Notes: a model not told the origin generated them from the sequence alone. Positions 1-7,290 are shown, counted from the first letter of the stretch. The stretch: DNA of 64,000 bases from Methylotenera versatilis 301 (GCF_000093025.1 NC_014207.1:2356001-2420000); one strand, 5' to 3'. Translations and numbers: made by a program.

Positions 1-1512
1 CATTTTATTGATAAAAATGGAGAAGGTGTTTTAGCATTTATTACTAATCATAGCTACTTAGATAACCCAACCTTCCGTGGCATGCGCTGGGCGTTAATGC
101 AGTCTTTTGATGACATTTACATATTAGATTTACATGGTAACGCAAAGAAAAAAGAAACCGCACCTGATGGGGGAAAAGATGAAAACGTATTTGATATACA
201 GCAAGGAGTCTCAATTGCCTTTATGGTTAAAACTGGGAAAAAAGCAAAAGGCGCATCTGCCAACATTTGGCACAGTGAGATTTTTGGTAAGAGAGAATAT
301 AAATACAATTATCTTAACCAAAGTGACATAAACCTAATCAACACTAGACTAAAACCTTCAATTCCACATTATGCTTGGGTGGAGCGTGATGAAACTGAAT
401 TAGTAAACTATAGCTTAGGCTTCAGTATACAAGCATTATTTCCAATTAATTCTGTCGGCATTGTGACAGCAAGAGATAATTTCACAATCCACCATTCAAA
501 AGAAGCTGTCAAAAAGACCATTCAGAAATTCTTATCTATAAATGATGATATAGCGCGTAATGAATTTTCATTAGGTGCGGACGTACGTGATTGGAAGGTT
601 GCTTATGCAAGAGCTGATTTGGAGAAATCAGAAGTTAATTTTGATAAGTATTTATCTAAAATTAGCTACCGTCCATTTGATGACCGCTTCACATATTACA
701 CGGGACATTCAAAGGGGTTTCACTGCATGCCACGCGGAGCCGTGATGAGACAATTGCAAGGTGCTGACAATTTAGGGCTCGTTGCATTGAGACAAGTTAA
801 AACAGGAGATAGTTACTGTCATTGTTTTATAACTAAGTATATTTTTGAATCATGTTTAGTTTCAAATAGAACTTCTGAAATTGGTTATGGGTTTCCACTA
901 TACATTTACCCCGATACTAAAGATATGCTTTCAGATGCCAGCCGCACCCCCAACCTAAATATGCAAATTGTTAAAGCAATTGCCACAAGTTTACAACTTA
1001 CATTTACACCAGAAAAAACTGATAACGCCAACGCCTTTTCTCCGATTGATTTACTTGATTACATTTACGCGGTACTGCACAGCCCAACCTATCGTGAGAC
1101 CTATAAGGAGTTTCTTAAAATAGACTTTCCTCGCGTGCCATACCCTAGCGATATAAAACAATTCTGGCTGCTCGTGGCACTAGGTAATGAACTGCGTCAA
1201 TTACACTTACTAGAAGATACGGCAATCAATCAACTTATTACCAGATACCCTGAGGGCGGTAACAACTTAGTTGATAAGCCACGTTATGATGATGGCAAGG
1301 TTTATATCAATGAAACTCAGTATTTTGAGGGCGTGCCAAAGTTAGCGTGGGAGTTTTATATCGGTGGCTACCAACCTGCGCAAAAATGGCTAAAAGACCG
1401 TAAAGGGCATACATTAGGCTATGAGGATATTGTGCACTATCAAAAAATCATCAAAGCAATGGTTGATACTGATAGGTTAATGCAAGAGATTGACCAATAT
1501 AATGTCATTTAG
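1..1512 (+). CDS. Type ISP-like restriction-modification enzyme, C-terminal part (5' end outside window)
   Basis: The reading frame is open from the first base and ends at a TAG, giving 503 visible residues; the N-terminal part (nuclease, helicase and methyltransferase motifs in this family) lies upstream of the window. The visible start carries a conserved-looking block with NPTFRGMR at about residues 22-29, followed by DLHGN and a DENVFDIQQGV stretch. A later YRPFDDR...YYT...GFHCMPR block resembles the target-recognition region of single-chain LlaBIII-type restriction-modification enzymes. In that family one polypeptide methylates adenine and cleaves DNA. The next genes are a toxin-antitoxin pair, so this is accessory DNA. 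An internal ATG at 82 is not a likely start because homology extends upstream of it. I am sure of the family type and cannot judge whether the enzyme is complete. Confidence 0.85.
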   Translation, partial: HFIDKNGEGVLAFITNHSYLDNPTFRGMRWALMQSFDDIYILDLHGNAKKKETAPDGGKDENVFDIQQGVSIAFMVKTGKKAKGASANIWHSEIFGKREYKYNYLNQSDINLINTRLKPSIPHYAWVERDETELVNYSLGFSIQALFPINSVGIVTARDNFTIHHSKEAVKKTIQKFLSINDDIARNEFSLGADVRDWKVAYARADLEKSEVNFDKYLSKISYRPFDDRFTYYTGHSKGFHCMPRGAVMRQLQGADNLGLVALRQVKTGDSYCHCFITKYIFESCLVSNRTSEIGYGFPLYIYPDTKDMLSDASRTPNLNMQIVKAIATSLQLTFTPEKTDNANAFSPIDLLDYIYAVLHSPTYRETYKEFLKIDFPRVPYPSDIKQFWLLVALGNELRQLHLLEDTAINQLITRYPEGGNNLVDKPRYDDGKVYINETQYFEGVPKLAWEFYIGGYQPAQKWLKDRKGHTLGYEDIVHYQKIIKAMVDTDRLMQEIDQYNVI

Positions 1513-1668
1513 ATTTAGTGTCAGCGCTAGCATTAGAATGCCATGTATACTACAATTAATTTGATGATAGCAATAAATTAGTGGGCTTACATCCTTTATA
1601 CTCACTCTACTGTACTAATTAAAACTATAAAGAGAGGCGCATAAGTCGTTATGTTTCCATTGAAAATA

Positions 1669-1686
1669 TATAACTTATAAGTTATA
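1669..1686. promoter_or_regulatory. 18-bp perfect palindrome abutting the toxin start; probable autoregulatory operator
   Basis: The sequence TATAACTTATAAGTTATA is a perfect 18-bp palindrome that ends one base before the ATG at 1687. It takes the place where a Shine-Dalgarno sequence would be expected. Toxin-antitoxin operons are usually repressed by the antitoxin binding such a palindrome, and the downstream antitoxin has a Xre-type helix-turn-helix. Operator function is inferred. The position also suggests that the toxin message may be leaderless or poorly initiated. Confidence 0.55.
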
Positions 1687-2100
1687 ATGTTTAACCTAAA
1701 TATTTTACCTGATGTCAAAAAAGACATCCTTGCTATAAAAGTTAAGAGCAATACAGCCGCAATCAAGCTTGTGGCTTTTTTTGAACAGTTAAATAACAAC
1801 CAAGAGTTTTTAGGCCACTTACTTGAACATAATCATGGTGAACCTGATAAAGATGCCTTTAATGTAAGTAAATGGCAAGCATATTGGAATCTAGGCTATA
1901 ACTTATGGCGCTTAAAGTTATTTGATTTAGAAAATGTAGGATTAAGATACAGAGTTATTTACGCTTACGCTTTAGAAAAACGCATCCCAACTTTTTATAT
2001 ATTAGCGGTAGTACATAGAGACTTTGATTATGACCCAACCAATGAAATTACAAAACGACTTATTCAGACCTACATCAAGCTCGGAATCGGTAATCATTAA
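1687..2100 (+). CDS. RelE/HigB-like toxin of a type II toxin-antitoxin pair
   Basis: This 137-residue protein has features of the RelE/ParE fold: an N-terminal helical half, then a strand-rich C-terminal half with the pattern LRYRVIYAY...IPTFYILAVVHRDFDYD (about residues 86-117). The family cleaves mRNA at the ribosome or, in ParE, poisons gyrase; which applies here cannot be told. It overlaps the next gene, a Xre-type regulator, by about 70 bases. The toxin-first order is typical of HigBA-like modules. No Shine-Dalgarno sequence is visible, and an 18-bp palindrome sits directly upstream. It lies in accessory DNA next to a restriction-modification gene. Toxin identity is fairly safe from fold pattern plus context; the subfamily is uncertain. 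Confidence 0.7.
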   Translation: MFNLNILPDVKKDILAIKVKSNTAAIKLVAFFEQLNNNQEFLGHLLEHNHGEPDKDAFNVSKWQAYWNLGYNLWRLKLFDLENVGLRYRVIYAYALEKRIPTFYILAVVHRDFDYDPTNEITKRLIQTYIKLGIGNH

Positions 2101-2485
2101 TGACTCGATTGCTCGAGCTTCAACCGAGTCAATAGCAGCCATATATGTATTCAATGATTTTGTTGAAGTCAAAAAGCCAAAGAACGGCTTTGTATCTATG
2201 GATGATTTTTTAGCTGATTTAGAGAGCGATTCCGACTTCAGTGAATCATTGCCAGAGGGCCGCAAATGGGTTGCAGATTCATTTTATAAAGATAATAATT
2301 CTTTATCAAAATTAAGACTTGAAAGAGGATGGTCACAAAAGCAACTTGCTGAAAAGCTAAATACAAAGCAACCTTATATCGCAAGAATTGAAAACGGAAT
2401 AGATGATATACAGCTATCCACCATCAAGAAGCTGGCAAAAGTATTCGGCCTTAGCATTGTCGAAATCATTGAGGCTGTTAGCTAG
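2030..2485 (+). CDS. Xre-family HTH antitoxin, partner of the upstream toxin
   Basis: The C-terminal third (about residues 93-148) is a clear Xre-type helix-turn-helix: SKLRLERGWSQKQLAEKLN followed by YIARIENGID and an LAKVFGLS helix. The N-terminal 90 residues are acidic and low in recognisable motifs; in such antitoxins this part usually wraps the toxin. The chosen ATG at 2030 has an AGAG about nine bases upstream. A TTG at 2024, an ATG at 2042 and an ATG at 2198 (giving about 95 residues, nearer the usual HigA size) are alternatives. It overlaps the toxin gene, so translation is probably coupled. It is expected to repress its own operon at the palindrome at 1669-1686. Confidence 0.72.
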   Translation: MTQPMKLQNDLFRPTSSSESVIINDSIARASTESIAAIYVFNDFVEVKKPKNGFVSMDDFLADLESDSDFSESLPEGRKWVADSFYKDNNSLSKLRLERGWSQKQLAEKLNTKQPYIARIENGIDDIQLSTIKKLAKVFGLSIVEIIEAVS

Positions 2486-2486
2486 G

Positions 2487-2915
2487 ATGGCTAGAACATT
2501 ACAAACAATTTGGTGCGATGATGTAAGAGTTGAAGCAGGAAATAAAATTTCCTTAATGGGTGTTTACGGAGGGGAAATGCTCGTTCCAGCATTCCCATTT
2601 ACCATTGAAAAATTATGTTTAAGCTGCAAATCAAGCACAGATATTAAAAAACCGTTTAAGCAACTTAAACTAGTTGTGTCAAAAGACAAAACCATTATGG
2701 CTGAAGTTGAGATGTCAGAAATGGAAAGTCAACAAGTAGCACCTGTGGAACATATCAAAAACGGTGCAAATATCATGTCCGTCCAATCGCTCATTATATT
2801 GCGACAAATAGTTATCGACAGCCCCGCCATATTCAGAGTAAAGTTAATTTCCGAGACTGGCGAGGTCAAAGGCCACGGCTTAAGAGTAGGACTTGCTCAG
2901 CAACCCTCAATCTAA
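2487..2915 (+). CDS. Conserved hypothetical protein, DUF6941-like
   Basis: This 142-residue protein starts at an ATG one base after the antitoxin stop codon, so it is translationally linked to the toxin-antitoxin pair. The N-terminus reads LQTIWCDDVR..GNKISLMGVYGGEM, and it has a strand-rich body without signal peptide or membrane segments. The pattern of a Cys-Asp near the start, then a Gly-rich 'make a picture of' segment and a Pro-Phe turn, resembles small proteins grouped as DUF6941, whose function is unknown. That assignment is from memory of the family pattern and is tentative. The association with a toxin-antitoxin operon and a restriction-modification gene makes a role in defence or element maintenance possible but unproven. 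Confidence 0.6.
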   Translation: MARTLQTIWCDDVRVEAGNKISLMGVYGGEMLVPAFPFTIEKLCLSCKSSTDIKKPFKQLKLVVSKDKTIMAEVEMSEMESQQVAPVEHIKNGANIMSVQSLIILRQIVIDSPAIFRVKLISETGEVKGHGLRVGLAQQPSI

Positions 2916-2943
2916 GACTTTAAATAGTCTTACATTAAGTTTA

Positions 2944-2967
2944 TGACGGTATATTTGACGGTATATT
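2944..2967 (+). repeat. Two perfect tandem copies of TGACGGTATATT
   Basis: A 12-bp unit, TGACGGTATATT, is repeated twice without a gap. It lies 28 bases after the last accessory gene and about 80 bases before a strong terminator. Short tandem sites of this kind beside an island boundary resemble arm-type sites bound by tyrosine recombinases. No integrase gene is visible in the window, so this is a suggestion only. Confidence 0.5.
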
Positions 2968-3045
2968 GAAATACAATCCCCGTAGTATGTAAGTCGAACA
3001 AGGCTTTCAGAAGGTTGTTATGGGGACTCTTTCCCACCAATTCAG

Positions 3046-3077
3046 ACGCCCCTTTCGAGAGATTGGGGCGTTTTTTT
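3046..3077 (+). terminator. Rho-independent terminator
   Basis: ACGCCCC (3046-3052) pairs with GGGGCGT (3065-3071) around a 12-base loop and is followed by a run of seven T. The nearest upstream gene ends at 2915, leaving about 130 bases in between that resemble the 3' tail of an RNA gene (ending in CCCACCA at about 3032-3038). The hairpin may therefore belong to such a remnant rather than to the protein gene. Confidence 0.8.
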
Positions 3078-3304
3078 ATTTATGTTGGCTACACCGAGCT
3101 AGCATTAACGGTAGGGGCTTACACCCTGCTATATCTGTATAGAAAACAGCTAACTCTAGCCGTATAGCGGTTGAACAAACTTGACGCAGACACATTTTAT
3201 AGTAGCGAAATAGGTTATATTAACTGTCCACCTAGCGATTATAAAATCTCTAAATTAATGATTCAAAGAATAGAACGCATTATTTTAAAAAACTGGAGAA
3301 CATG
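3078..3304. other. Non-coding gap between accessory DNA and dodecin gene
   Basis: Together with 2916-3045 this forms a gene-free stretch of almost 390 bases. Apart from the tandem 12-mers, the terminator and the dodecin ribosome-binding site (GGAGA at 3295-3299), I see only AT-rich sequence. It may hold the dodecin promoter, but no box is convincing. Confidence 0.4.
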
Positions 3305-3514
3305 ATGTCACATCACACTTACAAAATTATTGAGTTAGTTGGATCTTCACCCATCGGTACGGACGATGCAATTAAAAGCGCCATTGCCAAAGCATCACTT
3401 ACGGTTAAGCATTTGGAGTGGTTTGAAGTAGTTGAAACGCGCGGGCATATTGTTGATGGAGCAGTTGCTCACTTTCAAGTCACCCTTAAGGTGGGTTTTA
3501 GAATAGAAGATTAA
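3305..3514 (+). CDS. Dodecin, flavin-binding dodecamer subunit
   Basis: The 69-residue protein matches dodecin along its whole length: [11 protein letters not shown], then [10 protein letters not shown], then [13 protein letters not shown] and [13 protein letters not shown] at the C-terminus. The Trp in the LEWFEV segment is the residue that stacks on flavins in bacterial dodecins. The family forms hollow dodecamers in the cytoplasm that store or buffer FMN/riboflavin and limit flavin photochemistry. The start at 3305 is preferred over the adjacent ATG at 3302 because it gives better spacing from GGAGA at 3295-3299. The gene is monocistronic and ends in a strong hairpin shared with the convergent pqqA gene. 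Two photolyase-type flavoproteins are encoded in this window. Confidence 0.93.
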   Translation: MSHHTYKIIELVGSSPIGTDDAIKSAIAKASLTVKHLEWFEVVETRGHIVDGAVAHFQVTLKVGFRIED

Positions 3515-3544
3515 ACTTGGTTGCTTGTTTTAATGCCCATTAAA

Positions 3545-3577
3545 AAGCCCAGTGACTTCTCACTGGGCTTAATATTT
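3545..3577. terminator. Bidirectional terminator between dodecin and pqqA
   Basis: AAGCCCAGTGA (3545-3555), a four-base loop and TCACTGGGCTT (3560-3570) form an 11-bp perfect stem. An AT-rich, T-containing tail follows on the plus strand. On the minus strand the stem is followed by TTT, so it can also end transcription of pqqA. Confidence 0.85.
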
Positions 3578-3620
3578 TTAAATCAATTAACTGATTACTT
3601 ATTCAGCTTATTTATTCAAC

Positions 3621-3692
3621 TTACTTATTCATTACGTACATTGTAACTTCAAAGCCAAAACGCATTTCTGTAGCTGCTGGTGTTGTCCACAT
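3621..3692 (-). CDS. pqqA: PQQ precursor peptide PqqA (stand-alone copy)
   Basis: This 23-codon gene encodes a peptide beginning MWTTPAATEMRF and ending MYVMNK. It carries the Glu15-x3-Tyr19 pair (segment FEVTMY) that the radical-SAM enzyme PqqE cross-links to build pyrroloquinoline quinone. A good Shine-Dalgarno sequence (AAGGAT) lies about eight bases upstream of the ATG, and a terminator follows. The peptide is a substrate in the cytoplasm; PQQ is the cofactor of periplasmic methanol dehydrogenases. No pqqBCDE genes are near; the neighbours are a cryptochrome gene upstream on the same strand and a convergent dodecin gene. Separate extra pqqA copies are known in methylotrophs. The motif match leaves little doubt about identity. 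Confidence 0.93.
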   Translation of the reverse strand: MWTTPAATEMRFGFEVTMYVMNK

Positions 3693-3808
3693 GATTATTA
3701 TCCTTTTGATTTTGGCGACTCACAATGATTCGCTCTGTGTGTTGCATTATGGACGCTATCTCAAAACCTACCCTATGTACTTAGCGTAATTGTGCCTAGT
3801 GATTTTGC

Positions 3809-5368
3809 TTAAATGGCATTGATCTGCTGAAGTACATATTGAGCGCGCGCTTGCACTTCGGCCTTATCTGCCTCGCTGAATCGATCTACATTTTTAGTCA
3901 TTAAGGTGGTGCGTGGGTTGCGGCTAAAGGTGTCGTAATGTTTAATTAAAAAATTCCAATAAAGTGTGGTGGTTGGACACGCGGTTTCGCCGGTTTTTAG
4001 CTCTGGCTTGTATTTACAATGGCTGCAATAGTTGCTCATACGCTTAATATACGCGCCACTGGCGATGTAGGGCTTACTGGTAAAGCGCCCCCCGTTAGCG
4101 TACAAGGCCATGCCAGCAACGTTGGGTAGTTCTACCCATTCAACAGCATCTACATACACAGCTAGATACCAAGCTTCCACTTCACGCGGATTTAACTCAG
4201 CCAGAATGCCAAACATACCGGTGACCATTAAGCGTTGAATATGGTGCGCATAGCCGTGCTGCATGGTGTCGTTTATAGTTTGTTTCATGCAATTCATGTG
4301 CGTATCGCCAGTCCAATACCAGCTTGGCAGTGTGCATGTATGCTTGTAATGATTGGCCTCGCCCATTTTTGGCATATCTAGCCAATATACGCCGCGTATA
4401 AACTCGCGCCAGCCTAAAATTTGCCGAATAAACCCCTCTACACTGGCTAAAGGTAATTGCTGTTGATGATAAGCCGCAACTGCTGCAGCGATAACTTCTC
4501 GCGGATTGAGTAGTTTTAAATTAAGAGAAGTAGACAGCAGAGAATGCCATAAATATGGGCTTTGACTACTATTAGCTGATTGCCACATCGCGTCTTGATG
4601 GTCACCAAAACCTGCCAGCTTGTTTTTGATAAAATCCTCTAAAAACTGAAGTGCAGCTGCGCGGGTGACAGGCCAAATAAAGTTTTTTAGCGACCCTGGG
4701 TGATTAGGGAAATATGTTTCTACAGTATCTATGACTGTTTGGGTAAGTCCATCAATACTTACTTGCGGTGCTGCAGGCACATTTTGCGGACCAGATTTAC
4801 CAAAGGTTTTGCGATTTTCAGCATCATAATTCCACGCGCCGCCTACCGGCTCATCACCTTGCATTAGTAGATCATATTTTTGACGCATTTTGCGATAAAA
4901 AAACTCCATGCGTAATTGCTTATTCACTTTTGCCCAATGTATAAAGTCTGCTTTAGAACACATAAAATGTGTGTCATCACGCACCACTAACTCCGCGTTC
5001 ATTTCCTTGCACAGCGCAATTAAATCTTGCTCTAGGCGATATTCACCAGGTTCACAAACAATCACTTTTTGCGGTTTTAATAAGGAGATTTGCTGTGCCC
5101 ATGCGTCTTTAAGTGTTGCAAAACTGTGTTCATCTAATTTTAAATAACTGCCTTGCAAGCCGCTTGGATATTGGTGAACTAGCGCCGCATAGAAGTGGCG
5201 CATGGCAGATAAAAATAAGACGATTCGCGCTTTGTGGCTCCAAACCTGAGTTGCTTCATGGCTTACCTCTGCCATTACAATTGCATCTTGCGTAGAATCA
5301 AAATCCTCTAGCGCTGGGTTATCAAGATTTAATTGGTCGCCCAAAATTAGAACAAGGTGACGCGTCAT
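3809..5368 (-). CDS. Cryptochrome/photolyase of the Fe-S bacterial (FeS-BCP) class
   Basis: The 519-residue protein begins MTRHLVLILGDQLN, typical of the photolyase-related family that includes (6-4) photolyase PhrB and CryB. The C-terminal half holds the FAD-binding helical region (ILGWREFIRGVYW; NPREVEAWYLAVYVDAVEW). It also holds four cysteines fitting the [4Fe-4S] site: one in HMNCMKQ, then Cys-x2-Cys-x12-Cys in the segment starting YCSHCKY. The family repairs (6-4) photoproducts with blue light or acts as a light sensor, using FAD and often a lumazine antenna. Its ATG overlaps the stop codon of the DUF2256 gene (ATGA), so both are translated together. A class I CPD photolyase is encoded separately at 38.2 kb, so the two enzymes probably divide the lesion types. 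Confidence 0.92.
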   Translation of the reverse strand: MTRHLVLILGDQLNLDNPALEDFDSTQDAIVMAEVSHEATQVWSHKARIVLFLSAMRHFYAALVHQYPSGLQGSYLKLDEHSFATLKDAWAQQISLLKPQKVIVCEPGEYRLEQDLIALCKEMNAELVVRDDTHFMCSKADFIHWAKVNKQLRMEFFYRKMRQKYDLLMQGDEPVGGAWNYDAENRKTFGKSGPQNVPAAPQVSIDGLTQTVIDTVETYFPNHPGSLKNFIWPVTRAAALQFLEDFIKNKLAGFGDHQDAMWQSANSSQSPYLWHSLLSTSLNLKLLNPREVIAAAVAAYHQQQLPLASVEGFIRQILGWREFIRGVYWLDMPKMGEANHYKHTCTLPSWYWTGDTHMNCMKQTINDTMQHGYAHHIQRLMVTGMFGILAELNPREVEAWYLAVYVDAVEWVELPNVAGMALYANGGRFTSKPYIASGAYIKRMSNYCSHCKYKPELKTGETACPTTTLYWNFLIKHYDTFSRNPRTTLMTKNVDRFSEADKAEVQARAQYVLQQINAI

Positions 5369-5529
5369 ACTTTAGCTTTCGATAACGTTCGACATTTGTC
5401 GGAGCAATATTTAATCTCATCCCAGTTTTTGGCCCAAGATTTTCGCCATGTCATGCTTAAGCCGCATTGAGCGCAAATTTTGCTAGGCAAACTACTTTTA
5501 TTGCCCTTAAATGTGTTTTTAATTTTCAA
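5365..5529 (-). CDS. DUF2256 small zinc-ribbon-like protein, coupled to cryptochrome gene
   Basis: This 54-residue protein contains LPSKICAQCG, then MTWRKSWAKNWDEIKYCS and CR: two Cys pairs (CxxC and CxxxC) around a Trp-rich core, the pattern of DUF2256. The stop codon overlaps the cryptochrome ATG by four bases (ATGA). The only usable in-frame start is a TTG at 5529, since an in-frame TAG lies eight codons upstream; no clear Shine-Dalgarno sequence precedes it. DUF2256 genes are commonly found beside this photolyase class, but the function is unknown; assembly of the Fe-S or flavin sites is a reasonable guess. The Cys pattern supports metal binding. Confidence 0.85.
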   Translation of the reverse strand: MKIKNTFKGNKSSLPSKICAQCGLSMTWRKSWAKNWDEIKYCSDKCRTLSKAKV

Positions 5530-5544
5530 CTGACAATTGCTGAT

Positions 5545-6006
5545 CTACTCAGCAACCACTTGGCCGTCTTTGTAACTGGTTGTTGATTTGATGCTGCCAT
5601 CTTTAGCCCACGCGTATTCAACACCATCTTTTTTACCATGTATAAAATTAGCTTCTAGCCTTTTTTGTCCATTTTCATACCACTGCGTAAACATTCCATG
5701 TTCTTGCCCTGCTTGGTAATGCGCCTCTAGCTTTAGCTGACCATTTTCGTACCATTGATTCCAAACACCGTCTTCTTTATCGTCCACGTAGTTCGTTTGA
5801 ATTTGTTTGCTACCATTTGGGTAGTAAAAAATCTCCAGCCCTTCTTTTTTGCCTTTTTTAATATTGACTTCGTATTTTGGTTTACCGTCAGCGAACTTCT
5901 CTACATGTTTTCCGGTAAAGTTTTCATCAAAAAAGGTTTGTGCACTGGCTATGCTACTTATGGCAAATAACATGATAGCGATTAAATTGACGCTTAATTT
6001 ATACAT
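5545..6006 (-). CDS. Exported protein with YwqK/MORN-like repeats
   Basis: A signal peptide (hydrophobic stretch in residues 5-20, cleavage after SSIASA) is followed by about five repeats of about 22 residues: FADGKPKYEVNIKKGKKEG, YYPNGSKQIQTNYVDDKEDG, WYENGQLKLEAHYQAGQEHG, WYENGQKRLEANFIHGKKDG and a last degenerate one. This repeat is PF07661, found in proteins named YwqK-family antitoxins, although a signal peptide points to the periplasm or outer membrane here. No toxin gene lies beside it. It is followed after 15 bases by the DUF2256 and cryptochrome genes on the same strand, so it may be the first gene of that operon. The function is unknown. Confidence 0.8.
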   Translation of the reverse strand: MYKLSVNLIAIMLFAISSIASAQTFFDENFTGKHVEKFADGKPKYEVNIKKGKKEGLEIFYYPNGSKQIQTNYVDDKEDGVWNQWYENGQLKLEAHYQAGQEHGMFTQWYENGQKRLEANFIHGKKDGVEYAWAKDGSIKSTTSYKDGQVVAE

Positions 6007-6186
6007 AATTTAAATATCGAATGAATTGAACGTATAGGATACGAATGAGATTGAAATGTTCCTGCTAGCACTAAATTTAGCCATTTGTGTTGCTCTAATA
6101 CAGTCAGTTTCTTCTACAATGAACGTCAACACAAATGGCTAGTCTACGTTATGTGTGACACAACACTTTTTTATAAAGGATATTGT

Positions 6187-6504
6187 ATGAAAATTTTACA
6201 AATTTCAGTAGTGGCGGCTTTGGCGTTGGGCTTAACGCAAATGGCATACGCTAACCATGATGGTAAAGATGGCATGCACAGTGATCACATGCACGCCATG
6301 CAAGACGCTGATACCAATAAAGACGGCGTAATAAGCCATGATGAATTTACCGCAGCACATCAAAAAATGGCAGATGAGATGTTTGCTAAGATGGATACTA
6401 ATAAAGACGGTAAAATCGACCAAGCCGAGCGTGATGCAATGAAAGAAAAAATGGGCAAGCATTGCAAAATGAAAGAACATAAAATGGAGGATATGGCTAA
6501 ATAG
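6187..6504 (+). CDS. Exported EF-hand protein, His/Met-rich
   Basis: The ATG at 6187 has AAAGGA about seven bases upstream and starts a signal peptide (MKILQISVVAALALGLTQ, cleavage after AYA); an in-frame upstream ATG at 6085 would mask it. The mature part, about 83 residues, has two canonical 12-residue EF-hand loops, DTNKDGVISHDE and DTNKDGKIDQAE. His/Met-rich flanks (HSDHMHAM near the start; KHCKMKEHKM near the end) surround them. EF-hands bind calcium, and in methylotrophs related periplasmic proteins can bind lanthanides; the His/Met tails could bind copper or nickel. Which metal is bound cannot be told. The gene is monocistronic and followed by a terminator. Confidence 0.88.
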   Translation: MKILQISVVAALALGLTQMAYANHDGKDGMHSDHMHAMQDADTNKDGVISHDEFTAAHQKMADEMFAKMDTNKDGKIDQAERDAMKEKMGKHCKMKEHKMEDMAK

Positions 6505-6524
6505 CCTGATCCATAAAGCGTTTA

Positions 6525-6560
6525 AAAAGCCACAACTTAGATTGTGGCTTTTGTATTTTT
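6525..6560 (+). terminator. Rho-independent terminator after the EF-hand gene
   Basis: AAAAGCCACAA (6525-6535) and TTGTGGCTTTT (6542-6552) form an 11-bp stem with a six-base loop, followed by a T-rich tail. Confidence 0.85.
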
Positions 6561-6600
6561 AGGCGGATAATTTATCAATTATTTATTTGAGGATTTAGCA

Positions 6601-7290
6601 ATGACTTACCAAGTATTAATTACTGGCGCCAATCGTGGCATTGGACTGGAATTCACTCAACAATATGCGCAAGATGGTTGGAACGTATTGGCGTGTTGCC
6701 GCGATCCTCAGCACGCTGGCGCCTTGCAGGCTTTGGCGAAAGTGCATGCCAACATTCGTATATTGCATTTAGATGTAGCAGATTTTGCACAAATTGATGC
6801 GCTGGCTTTGCAATTAAAAAATGAAAAAGTTGATGTGTTAATCAATAACGCAGGCGTTTATCCTGAAAGTAGTTTGGGTGATGCGGATACCAACGATTGG
6901 CTAGACGCGTTTAAAATCAACAGCATTGCACCGCTAAAAATGGCCACAGCTTTTACTGCACATATTGCCAATAGTGAGCTTAAAAAAATTGCGACACTTT
7001 CTAGCAAAATGGGCAGCATGAGCGACAATACCAGCGGCGGAAGTTACATTTATCGCAGTACAAAAACGGCTGTGAATATGGTCATGAAAAGCCTTTCGAT
7101 AGACGTACAAGCTGCAGGCATTGCCGTAGTAACGTTACACCCAGGCTGGGTACAAACAGACATGGGCGGCAGTAATGCATTGATAGATACCAAAACCAGC
7201 GTGGCAGGCTTGCGTAAGGTGATTGAGGAGTTGAACTTGAGTAATACTGGAAAATTTATTGCTTATGATGGCAAAGAGATTGCTTGGTAA
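6601..7290 (+). CDS. Short-chain dehydrogenase/reductase (C-factor/sniffer-like)
   Basis: A classical SDR of 229 residues. TGANRGIG at 8-15 binds NAD(P), NNAG is at 82-85, a Ser lies near 134-138 (ATLSSKMGS), and the catalytic Tyr151-x3-Lys155 is in YRSTK. The short length, the HPGWVQTDMGG segment after the active site and the C-terminal YDGKEIAW fit the CsgA/sniffer-like carbonyl reductase group. The substrate cannot be told. The ATG has GAGGA about eight bases upstream. The gene stands alone between the EF-hand gene and the convergent acetyltransferase-like gene. Confidence 0.88.
   Translation: MTYQVLITGANRGIGLEFTQQYAQDGWNVLACCRDPQHAGALQALAKVHANIRILHLDVADFAQIDALALQLKNEKVDVLINNAGVYPESSLGDADTNDWLDAFKINSIAPLKMATAFTAHIANSELKKIATLSSKMGSMSDNTSGGSYIYRSTKTAVNMVMKSLSIDVQAAGIAVVTLHPGWVQTDMGGSNALIDTKTSVAGLRKVIEELNLSNTGKFIAYDGKEIAW

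Noticed and set aside
3000-3045. A tRNA gene ending in CCCACCA
   Set aside because: No T-arm with TTCRA and no cloverleaf can be folded upstream. At most it is the 3' end of an RNA gene left by integration.
5113-5295. Plus-strand frames opposite the cryptochrome gene
   Set aside because: They are short, without homology patterns or start signals, and lie opposite a gene whose whole length matches its family.
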